A stretch of DNA of 64,000 bases, from contig JAQXDI010000007.1 of the NCBI GenBank assembly GCA_029251465.1, positions 1-64,000 on the forward strand, written 5' to 3'. The notes under the pieces are model-generated. The model was given only the letters and a program-made list of their open reading frames with translations. It ran no database searches and was not told the origin of the DNA. Source of the DNA: Ascidiaceihabitans sp. (GTDB lineage Bacteria; Pseudomonadota; Alphaproteobacteria; Rhodobacterales; Rhodobacteraceae). Within the stretch, counting starts at the first letter, position 1. Each line of letters begins with the position of its first letter. Below, piece by piece: positions 45,441 to 54,600 of this stretch. Made by a program: the position numbers and the translations under genes.

Positions 45441-47486
45441 ATGGCCAGCGCTGCCACGCTGTTAAGCGACGTATTCGGCTTTGACGCCTTCCGCCCCGGC
45501 CAGCAAGAAATTGTTGAAGCCGTAACAGCGGGCGAAAACGTGCTTGCCATTATGCCGACAGGTGGCGGTAAATCCCTGTGTTTCCAATTGCCTGCACTGA
45601 TGCGCGAGGGGGTCACAGTGGTGATTTCACCGCTGATCGCATTGATGCGCGATCAAGTTCGCGCCTTGCAAGAAGTGGGGGTTTGCGCCGGTGCGCTGAC
45701 CTCTGGCAACACCCCTGAGGAAACCGATGCGGTGTGGGAAGGGTTGGAACGCGGCGATCTGAAACTGCTCTACATGGCCCCCGAACGGCTCGCATCAGGT
45801 GGGGCGATGAACATGCTGCGCCGCGTCGGTGTGAACATGATCGCGGTCGACGAAGCCCACTGCGTCAGCCAATGGGGCCATGATTTCCGCCCCGACTACC
45901 TGCGCATCGGTGAATTGCGCCGCATGCTCGACGTGCCTTTGGCCGCATTTACCGCAACGGCAGACGCCGAAACCCAAACCGAAATTGTGCAAAAGCTGTT
46001 CGACGGTGCCCCGCCACGCGCATTCCTACGCGGCTTTGACCGGCCCAACATCCACCTCGCGTTTGCTGCCAAAGACGGCCCGCGCGGCCAAATTCTGGAT
46101 TTCGCAAACGCCCGCAAAGGCCAATCCGGCATTGTTTACTGTGGCACCCGTGCCAAAACCGAAGGGTTAGCCGGCGCGTTGCGCGACGCTGGTCACGTGT
46201 CACTGCACTATCACGGCGGGATGGATGCCGAGGATCGCCGCATCGCGGAACGCCGTTTCCAACAAGAAGACGGGTTAATAGTTGTCGCCACCGTTGCCTT
46301 TGGCATGGGCGTCGACAAACCGGATATTCGCTGGGTCGCACACGCCGATTTGCCCAAATCGATCGAGGCATACTATCAAGAAATCGGACGCGCAGGCCGT
46401 GACGGGGCCCCCGCCGAAACCCTGACGTTGTTCGGGCCCGAAGACATCCGCTTGCGTCGCTCGCAAATCGACGAAGGGCTCGCGCCGCCCGAACGCCGCG
46501 CCGCAGATCACGCACGGCTGAACGCGTTGCTTGGTCTGGCAGAAGCGCTGCAATGCCGCCGCAAAAACTTGCTCGGCTATTTTGACGAACACGACATCAC
46601 CTGTGGGCGCTGCGATTTGTGCGATGCGCCGGTGGATGTGTTCGACGGAACAACGGCAGTGCGCAAGGCGCTTTCGGCGATTTTGCGCACCGACGAACGC
46701 TTTGGCGCTGGGCATCTGATCGACATTCTTTTGGGCAACATGACCGACCGTGTCCGCGAACGCGGGCATGACGCCCTGCCGACATTTGCAGTGGGCAAGG
46801 AATACGACAAACGCCAATGGCAGGCCGTGTTTCGCCAAATGATAGGGCATGATTTGGTGCGTCCGGACCCCGAACGCCATGGCGCGTTGCGCATGACGGA
46901 TGACGCGCTACCGATCCTGCGCGACGAGGCAACAATCGAGCTGCGCCGCGATACGATCAAGGCTGCAGGTCGCAATCGGCGTCCGGCGGTTAAGGAAATG
47001 GTATCCGAAGAAGACGCGCCGTTGCTCAGCGCGCTTAAGGCCAAGCGGCGCGGGTTTGCAGAGGCAAACAAAGTGCCCGCCTACATCATTTTCAACGATA
47101 AAACGCTGATTGAAATGGCTGAAACCCGACCCGCAAATCTGGATGACATGGCCCGCATCGGCGGCGTAGGCGCAAAGAAACTGGAAAGTTACGGCTCTGC
47201 GTTTCTTGAGGTCATCAACGGTGAAGCCGAAGTGATGCATCCCAAACGGCGCAAGCTGGCAGGGCGCGAGGCAGCATCAGTCTATGATCGTTTGCTCGAA
47301 GTGCAGGCGGAACTTGCCCGTGGCATCGAAGGCATCGACAAGCCGCTGAGCTGTTCAGCCGCGATGCTGGCCAAGGTCGCGCAAATGCGCCCCAGCGACG
47401 ACGCAGGTCTAAATCGATTGCTGGGTGAACGGCGCGCAGAAAGATTCGGTCCCGCATTTCTGGACGTGCTACGCGAGGCGGGCTAG
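45441..47486 (+). CDS. recQ: ATP-dependent DNA helicase RecQ
   Basis: 681-residue 3'-5' helicase in recombination and repair. Walker A GGGKS (41-45), DEAH (137-140), the aromatic-rich CVSQWGHDFRPDY loop, the zinc-binding cysteines CRRKNLLGYFDEHDITCGRCDLC and a C-terminal HRDC domain (about 530-595) are all present. ATG 45441 has only a weak ribosome site. Confidence 0.95.
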   Translation: MASAATLLSDVFGFDAFRPGQQEIVEAVTAGENVLAIMPTGGGKSLCFQLPALMREGVTVVISPLIALMRDQVRALQEVGVCAGALTSGNTPEETDAVWEGLERGDLKLLYMAPERLASGGAMNMLRRVGVNMIAVDEAHCVSQWGHDFRPDYLRIGELRRMLDVPLAAFTATADAETQTEIVQKLFDGAPPRAFLRGFDRPNIHLAFAAKDGPRGQILDFANARKGQSGIVYCGTRAKTEGLAGALRDAGHVSLHYHGGMDAEDRRIAERRFQQEDGLIVVATVAFGMGVDKPDIRWVAHADLPKSIEAYYQEIGRAGRDGAPAETLTLFGPEDIRLRRSQIDEGLAPPERRAADHARLNALLGLAEALQCRRKNLLGYFDEHDITCGRCDLCDAPVDVFDGTTAVRKALSAILRTDERFGAGHLIDILLGNMTDRVRERGHDALPTFAVGKEYDKRQWQAVFRQMIGHDLVRPDPERHGALRMTDDALPILRDEATIELRRDTIKAAGRNRRPAVKEMVSEEDAPLLSALKAKRRGFAEANKVPAYIIFNDKTLIEMAETRPANLDDMARIGGVGAKKLESYGSAFLEVINGEAEVMHPKRRKLAGREAASVYDRLLEVQAELARGIEGIDKPLSCSAAMLAKVAQMRPSDDAGLNRLLGERRAERFGPAFLDVLREAG

Positions 47487-47515
47487 ATCAAAGAACAACA
47501 ACATGAGGTGATGCG

Positions 47516-48289
47516 ATGCTAGTGGTGATTTCGCCGGCCAAACGGCTGGATTGGGCAGAACGGGATGTGGCTGCGACTGCGCCTGATTTTCAGGATGACG
47601 CAATCAGTTTGGCGCGGACGGCCCGAAATCTGACGCTTGGTAACCTTAAGGTTTTGATGCATCTGAGCGATGATTTGGCCCGCCTGAACCGCGACCGGTT
47701 CAAAGCATTTCAGGATGCCCCGACGGATGACGTGACGCGCCCCGCCGCGTTGGCCTTTGCCGGTGACACCTATCAAGGGTTAGAAGCGGGCACTTTGGAC
47801 GTTGATGAAATGGCCTACGCCCAAGATCATTTGCGGATTTTATCCGGCCTTTACGGGGTGTTGCGCCCGCTCGATTCAATTCAAGCGTATCGGTTGGAAA
47901 TGGGTAGCCGCCTGAAGACACGCCGTGGCGGGAATTTGTATGACTATTGGCGTGATGATTTGTCAAAGGCGTTGAACGCTCAGGGCGCGGCGACGGGGTC
48001 TGATGTCTTGGTTAACTGTGCGAGCCAGGAGTACTTTGGGGCCGTCGCTCTTAAGGCGCTAAAGCTGCGAGTGGTCACGCCAGCCTTCATGGAAGACAAA
48101 GGCCAAGGCCCCAAAATCGTCAGCTTTTTTGCCAAAAAAGCCCGTGGCGCGATGGCGCGTTACATGGTGCAAAATCGTTTGAAAGACGTGGCTGATTTGC
48201 AGGATTTTGACATCGGCGGATACACGTATCAGCCAGATCTTTCGACGCCAGACAAGCCGGTTTTTGTACGCCCGTACCCCGAAGCTTAG
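47516..48289 (+). CDS. yaaA: Peroxide stress protein YaaA (UPF0246)
   Basis: 257-residue protein of the YaaA family, which limits intracellular free iron and damage during peroxide stress in E. coli. The start MLVVISPAKRLDW and the internal YRLEMGSRLKTRRG and NCASQEYFGAV blocks match. ATG 47516 has GAGGTGAT upstream, 29 bases after recQ, suggesting shared transcription. Its TAG interleaves with the TAA of the convergent EamA gene. Confidence 0.93.
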   Translation: MLVVISPAKRLDWAERDVAATAPDFQDDAISLARTARNLTLGNLKVLMHLSDDLARLNRDRFKAFQDAPTDDVTRPAALAFAGDTYQGLEAGTLDVDEMAYAQDHLRILSGLYGVLRPLDSIQAYRLEMGSRLKTRRGGNLYDYWRDDLSKALNAQGAATGSDVLVNCASQEYFGAVALKALKLRVVTPAFMEDKGQGPKIVSFFAKKARGAMARYMVQNRLKDVADLQDFDIGGYTYQPDLSTPDKPVFVRPYPEA

Positions 48290-49245
48290 CGCCGTTTTCG
48301 CAGCGCATCACCAACCCGCATTGCCATTGTATGGCCGATGCGAGTGCGGGTTTTGGAGACAGGCGTGTTCGAGGAGACATTGCCTGTTGCCTCGCGGCGC
48401 AGAATGTAAAAGCCGGACATGGCAATCACCGCAGTGCCCAAATAAGTTTGCCATTCAGGGTATTCGTTAAAAATTAGAATTCCGAAAATCGTTGCCCAAA
48501 TGATCTGGGAATACTGCATGGGTGCGACCAAAATTGCGTCGGCGTTTGTGTAGGCTTTGACCAGCAAAGTCATTGCGATCAGCACCAAAACGGAATCGAC
48601 TGCGAACATGCCAAGGTGCGCCAGCGGAACCTCGACATAGACAAACGGCAGGGCAATTGCGGTCACGATCAGATTGGTCATCATCGGGTACAAAATCATG
48701 ACGACGCCGCGTTCTTCGCGCCCGATCTTACGTGTGATGACCGACACCAACGCCCCTGCAAAAGCCGCGATGAGGGCTGCGATGTGTCCGCCTGTCAAAG
48801 GTTCGGCACCTGGGCGCAAGACGATCAAAACGCCAAACAATCCAACCAAAACGGCCAAACCGCGACGCAGCCTTACGGTTTCGCCCAGCATCGGAATCGC
48901 CAGCAAAGTGATCAACAAAGGTGAGGCAAAAATAAATGCGTAAACCTGTGACAAAGGCAGTGTGCTGATGGCGTAAAACGCGGACAAACCAGAGACAACG
49001 CCAGCAAGACTGCGAATAGCGATCCAATACGGATGCACCGGGCGCAATGTCGTGGGTTTATGATCGCCGATCATCACCAGCGTCAGCAACGGAAAGCTGA
49101 ACAAGGCCGTATAGAACACGATTTGAAACGTCGAATAGGTCGCGCCAAGTTGCTTGATAATCAGGTCATGCGTCGAAAAAACCGCAAACCCAACCAGCGC
49201 AAAAACTGCACCAGCACTGTTTGGGGAAAGTTTGAGTGTCCGCAT
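48286..49245 (-). CDS. EamA/DMT-family transporter
   Basis: 319-residue inner-membrane transporter with ten predicted helices in two EamA repeats (GFAVFSTHDLIIKQLGATYSTFQIVFYTALFS at the start). The substrate is unknown. ATG 49245 begins MRTLKLSPNSAG. It lies downstream of the hybrid histidine kinase on the same strand, with a 36-base gap, but need not be linked. Confidence 0.87.
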   Translation of the reverse strand: MRTLKLSPNSAGAVFALVGFAVFSTHDLIIKQLGATYSTFQIVFYTALFSFPLLTLVMIGDHKPTTLRPVHPYWIAIRSLAGVVSGLSAFYAISTLPLSQVYAFIFASPLLITLLAIPMLGETVRLRRGLAVLVGLFGVLIVLRPGAEPLTGGHIAALIAAFAGALVSVITRKIGREERGVVMILYPMMTNLIVTAIALPFVYVEVPLAHLGMFAVDSVLVLIAMTLLVKAYTNADAILVAPMQYSQIIWATIFGILIFNEYPEWQTYLGTAVIAMSGFYILRREATGNVSSNTPVSKTRTRIGHTMAMRVGDALRKRR

Positions 49246-49281
49246 TTGAGGTGTCCCGTTTCGACGATAGATAACCTTGAT

Positions 49282-51486
49282 CTATCCCTCGTTTTGCTCA
49301 GGCGGCAAGGGCGGCATCGCATCTTTTGGGCAAGTTTGCGCTATCTGCGCGTGGATTTGCGGTTTGCGCAAAGGTTTGGTCAAATAGTGATCTAGACCCG
49401 CCTCAAGGATGCCTTGGTCGTCGCCGTCCATCGCGTGGGCGGTCAGAGCGACAATCACAACTTGGTCTTTGTCGTCTTTTTGCAAGGCGCGAATCTGGCG
49501 GGTCGCCTCTTTGCCATCCAATTTCGGCATCGAAATATCCATAAAAATTAGATCAGGGGCAAAGGTTTTGAACGCCTCAACCGCTTCAATTCCATTGTTG
49601 GCGAACTGCAGATCGATGTCCAAATCTTTGACCATTTTACGGAACACCAATTGGTTGGTTTTGTTGTCCTCAGCGGCGAGCACGCGCATTTTTCTGGTGG
49701 CTGTAGACGCTGCCAATGGGACTGGTTTTTCCACAACGACATCCTCATGAATGCCGCCCAACGATTCCAACTTGGCGAACAGCTCTTTGCGGCGTACCGG
49801 TTTTTGCATCAAGGCGTGCAGATGCCTGCGCGAGGGATCCTTTTCGGCAAATCCGGGGTTCGAACTGAGCAAGATAATCGGCGTTTCATTGCCGCGTTGG
49901 CGCAATGCCTCGGCCAGTTCCAAGCCGTCCATTTCTGGCATGTTGTGATCTGTCAAAACCAGATCAGTCTGACTATTTTGTCCGGACACCAGATGCACCA
50001 ACGCCTCTTTTCCGTTGGTGCAAGACGTGACTTTCAGCCCCAATTGTTCCAACTGCCGTTCCAGAATCGTGCGATTGGCGGCGATATCATCGACAACCAA
50101 AACGTGGCGCAGCCCATCTGGAATGACCAGATGGGCATCAACATCAATCTCCGTGGTGTCCATCGGCACACGAAAGCCAAAACACGACCCGACGCCTTCC
50201 TCGCTTGTCACCCAGATTTCGCCGTCCATCAAATCAACCAGTCGTTTGGAAATTGCCAATCCCAATCCGGTGCCGTCAAACTGTCGGTTACGCTCGTTTT
50301 CGACTTGATTGAACTCACCGAAAATATGTCCGACCATGTCTTTGGAAATGCCGATACCGGTGTCTTCGATCGTGATCGTGACATCAGCGCACCCCAATTC
50401 TTCGTTGGGAACACCAAGAACACGCACCAAAACATGGCCTGACGCGGTGAATTTGACCGCGTTGCCCATCAGGTTGGTCAGCACTTGCCGGATGCGTCCC
50501 GGATCGCAAATGAACCGCGTCGGCAGGAATAGATCATAGTCCAGAACGATGCTTAGACCTTTGTCGCGTGCCGAGGGTTGCAGCAGCATGATCACCTCGT
50601 GAATACTGCGTTTCAGATCAAAGGGCTCGGGATAAAGCTCCATCTTTTTGGCCTCGATCTTTGAGTAATCCAGCACGTCGTTGATGATCACCAACAGCGC
50701 CTCGCCAGAGTTTTTGATCGTGTCCACATACAGCTGCTGTTCTTCGGACAGGCCAGTTTCGCCCAGCAAATCCGACATGCCCACGACACCGTTCATGGGC
50801 GTGCGAATTTCATGGCTCATGTTGGCCAAAAAGGCGGACTTGGCGCGGTTCGCGGATTCAGCAATCTGGCGGGCCTCGTCCAGCTGCTTGGTGTTCTCAA
50901 CAATCGTTGTGATGTTCAGACCCAGCGACACGATATCCCCACCCTGACCATGACGATCGATCAGCTTGACGTATTGATCGTTCCACAGGTGCAAAGTCAC
51001 GGGGGGCGGCTGCGGTTCGTACCACCGCTGCACCATCATTTCACGCCATTCAATCGCGCTCATGTTTTCGGTGTTAACAATGCCTTCGTCGGTCAGCATT
51101 TGCAAAATGGTGACGTAGTTCACGCCCGGTTTGATTTCTTCTAACCCGTCAAAGATGGACAGGTAGGCCTGATTGGCGGCGATCATCCGGTTTTCAGCGT
51201 TGAAAAAGGCAAACCCGTCAGTGATCGTTTCGACTGAATGCCAAAGGCGACGTTCAGCAATCAGGATCTTTTGATTGGCAACACCCAGATCGGATTTCAC
51301 CCGCTCGTTTTCACCACGCACCTCTTCGACTTCGGCGCGGGTTTCGACGATTTCTTCGCTAAGGGCCTGCGCATGCCGCCCCAGTTTGCGATTCGCGGCA
51401 AACAGCTCGGCTTGCTTTAGCTCAAGCATACGCTCGGCAGCCAAGCGACCGCGCCGTTCCTCAGCCAGTTTGGTGGCAAGAATCAT
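49282..51486 (-). CDS. Hybrid sensor histidine kinase with two receiver domains
   Basis: 734-residue cytoplasmic protein with no transmembrane segment. In order: an N-terminal coiled coil (about 5-80), a PAS-like sensor (about 85-195), a histidine kinase with phospho-acceptor H225 (LANMSHEIRTPMNG), N-, G- and F-boxes (NLMGNAVKFT, EDTGIGI, FDGTGLGLA), then receiver 1 with D513 (LTDHNMPEMDG) and receiver 2 with D650 (MDISMPKLDG). No phosphotransfer domain, so it must pass phosphate on or act by dephosphorylation. Start at ATG 51486 rather than 51582; the ribosome site is weak. Divergent from the alpha-2-macroglobulin gene across 138 bases. Confidence 0.92.
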   Translation of the reverse strand: MILATKLAEERRGRLAAERMLELKQAELFAANRKLGRHAQALSEEIVETRAEVEEVRGENERVKSDLGVANQKILIAERRLWHSVETITDGFAFFNAENRMIAANQAYLSIFDGLEEIKPGVNYVTILQMLTDEGIVNTENMSAIEWREMMVQRWYEPQPPPVTLHLWNDQYVKLIDRHGQGGDIVSLGLNITTIVENTKQLDEARQIAESANRAKSAFLANMSHEIRTPMNGVVGMSDLLGETGLSEEQQLYVDTIKNSGEALLVIINDVLDYSKIEAKKMELYPEPFDLKRSIHEVIMLLQPSARDKGLSIVLDYDLFLPTRFICDPGRIRQVLTNLMGNAVKFTASGHVLVRVLGVPNEELGCADVTITIEDTGIGISKDMVGHIFGEFNQVENERNRQFDGTGLGLAISKRLVDLMDGEIWVTSEEGVGSCFGFRVPMDTTEIDVDAHLVIPDGLRHVLVVDDIAANRTILERQLEQLGLKVTSCTNGKEALVHLVSGQNSQTDLVLTDHNMPEMDGLELAEALRQRGNETPIILLSSNPGFAEKDPSRRHLHALMQKPVRRKELFAKLESLGGIHEDVVVEKPVPLAASTATRKMRVLAAEDNKTNQLVFRKMVKDLDIDLQFANNGIEAVEAFKTFAPDLIFMDISMPKLDGKEATRQIRALQKDDKDQVVIVALTAHAMDGDDQGILEAGLDHYLTKPLRKPQIHAQIAQTCPKDAMPPLPPEQNEG

Positions 51487-51624
51487 CCTGAGTGTCGCCC
51501 CTTGCGTTCGATACCCCTGCAAAATCGGACAGTTCAGTGAACATCGCCTTAATCTGCGGGGAAATCGTTGCAAATTGTACAAACCCTATGCGACCCTAAA
51601 GCACATTAATGGTGGAGCATTTTG

Positions 51625-54600
51625 ATGAAACGTTTGACTTATGTCCTAACGGCCCTTGCGGTATTTTGCGCACAGGCGGCCTACGCTCAGTCCAGTTTGC
51701 CCAAGGATCGCTACGTTTATTCATCGGGTGTCGATTACTACGGCTCGGATTTGACCCCGCTTTTTGACACCACCCAAGACGCGTGCCGGCGCAGTTGCTC
51801 GGCGTCCTCTGCCTGCGTTGCATTCACCTACAACAGTCGTTCCAGCGCGTGCTTTCCCAAATCGGCCGTCAGCGATCAAACACCTTACGCGGGCGCGATT
51901 TCAGCGCAGAAAGTCACCACATCAGATAGGGCAATCGCAGTGGCCGCCGAACGCCTGAACGCGGCACCTTTCATCACCGAACGTGACATCGCTGACGCCC
52001 GCCGCTTGGCCCGTGGCATTGGCGCACGTTTCCCGTTGAACGAACGCGATTACGACCGCATGCTGGCGGATGCGTTGTCGGCATGGACACCGGCCAACGC
52101 CAAATCCGCGCGCACCCAAGTCGGGACTGCCTTGGCCGTCATTGACCGGGCTGATCTATGGACCCGTTTCGGCCGTCAAACGCTCGCTCTGAAAAACACA
52201 TCCAAGGCTGATGCGATCCCCGCCATCGTCAACGGTTATTTGCGCGCGCAAACCCCGCAAGATCAATCATGGGCCCTGCGCCAATTGGCCCGCGCCTACG
52301 AGGACCGCCGCCGCGGCAAAGACATGGTGCGCGCCTTGCGCCTTGCGTTCGAAATCCAACCCTCGCAACGGGTGACCGAAGCACTAGACAAAGCCATCGC
52401 AAAATACGGGTTCCGCGTGGTCGACACGCGCGTTGACAACAACAGCGCCGTGCCGCGCATCTGCGCTGAATTCTCGGAAAATCTGGCCTCGGGCCAAGAT
52501 TACGAAGACTTCGTACGTGTCGACGCCCCAGGCACAATCGTCAGCGCCGAGGGCCAAACCCTGTGCGTCGAAGGCGTCGAGTTTGGCGCACGCTATGCTG
52601 TCACGTTCCGCAGCGGTTTGCCCAGCGAAACCAACGAAACACTGATCCGCGATGTCGGCGTCAATCTGTACGTCCGTGACCGCCCTGCTGCTGTCCGCTT
52701 TCCGGGTCGGGCCTTTGTTTTGCCTCGCTCGGCTGACGCTGCATTGCCTGTGCAAACCGTCAATCTGAACGCGTTGGAACTGCGCCTGCGCCGCGTCAGT
52801 GAACGCAATGTTTTGCGCGCAATCCAAGACAGCTATTTCGGCAAACCGCTCAGCGGTTGGGAGGACAAGAACTTCGTCAACGATATTGCGCAAGAAATCT
52901 GGACCGGCACTGGTGATGTGCAAAACACGCTGAACACAGAGATGACCACGCGCCTGCCGATGGGCGACGTGATCGGTGATCTTGCCCCCGGAATTTACGC
53001 GCTGAGTGCCCGTGTCCCGGGCGCTGACCCGTATGAAAACGCCGGTGCGACCCAGTGGTTTGTGCTGTCCGATCTTGGGATTTCGACGTGGAAAGGCAAC
53101 GATGGGCTGACCGTCGGCTTGCGCGGTCTTAGCGACGCTGGTGCGCGCGCCGGCGCCGAGGTCACGCTGATCTCGCGCGCCAACGCTGTGCTGGGCACGG
53201 CGACCACAGACACCGATGGCTTTGTACAATTCGCGGCCGGTTTGACCCGTGGCACAGGGGCGTCTGCGCCTGCGTTGGTCGTGGCGCGTTTGGGTGACGA
53301 TGACATCGCATTCTTGCCCCTGACCGACCCCGCGTTTGACCTGTCGGATCGTGGCGTCGAAGGGCGCCCACCGGCCCCCCCAATCGACACGTTCCTGACC
53401 ACAGACCGAGGAGCCTACCGCCCGGGTGACGTCATTCACGCCACCGTTTTGACCCGCGACGCGCAGGCCCAAGCGATCCTTGATCTGCCGTTGACCGCGA
53501 TCCTCAGCCGCCCCGATGGCGTCGAATACAGCCGCCACACCAGCACAGGCGGTGTGGCCGGTGGGCACGTCTTTGCGCTGCCGGTCGCGAACACTGTTGC
53601 GCGCGGCACGTGGCGCTTGCAATTGATGTCCGATCTGGACGCCGCACCGCTGGCCACTCAAACCGTTCTAGTCGAAGATTTCTTGCCCGAACGGATCGAC
53701 GTGGACCTGTCGCTGCCCGAGGCACCCTTGCGCTTGGGCGACCGCCCACCGCTGACCGTCAACGCGCAATATCTGTTTGGCGCACCAGGCGCCGATCTGG
53801 TTGTCGAAGGGTCGGTCCGGCTGCGCAGTCGCGACACGCTGAGCGGCTGGAACGGTTACGTCTTTGGCCGCCACGACGCGAAACTGACGACGCGCACCGC
53901 CTACCTGAACGGCGGGCGCACGGACGCGAATGGCATCGCGCAAATGGAACTGACGTTGCCATCCGTTGACGGCGATCATCCGATCCTCGAGGCGACGGCA
54001 ATCATCGCTGTGACCGAAGGGTCAGGGCGACCGGTTGAACGGCGCATCAGCAAAGCGATCACGCCCGATCAGCCGGTCATCGGGATCAAAGCCGGGTTCG
54101 AGGATATCCTCTCGGAAAACAGCGACGCCTTGTTCGAACTGATCGCGGTCGGGGCCGATGGACAAGCCACAAAAATGGACGTGACCTGGACCGTAAACCG
54201 CGTGCAAACCCGCTATCAATGGTACCGCCTGTTTGGCAATTGGAACTGGGAACCGATCACACGACGCACGCGGATCGCAACCGGCGACGCGGCCCTTGGA
54301 GCCACCCCAACAGCGATCAGCGCGCCGACGCAATGGGGTGAATACGAACTGGTGGTCGAGAGCGCCTCTGGCCAATTCACGGCGTCGTCCTTCGGGTTTT
54401 CCGCAGGCTGGTACGGGGGCGGCGATGCGTCGGCCACACCGGACCGTTTGGACGTTTCGCTGGACGCCACCAGCTATTCGGCGGGCGACACAGCACGGTT
54501 GCGGATCGTCCCACGCTACGCGGGCACGGCGCTGATCAGCGTCTTGTCAGGCCACGTGATCGAGCGGCAAGTGGTCGAGGTTTCGGAGGGCGAAAACGTC

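Noticed and set aside
49651-50442. 263-residue plus-strand open frame over the hybrid kinase
   Set aside because: Antisense shadow of a well-supported kinase gene, without family resemblance.
52384-53661. 425-residue open frame on the minus strand inside the alpha-2-macroglobulin gene
   Set aside because: It is an antisense shadow of a GC-rich gene with strong family matches on the plus strand; the translated product is arginine-, glutamine- and glycine-rich with no domain.
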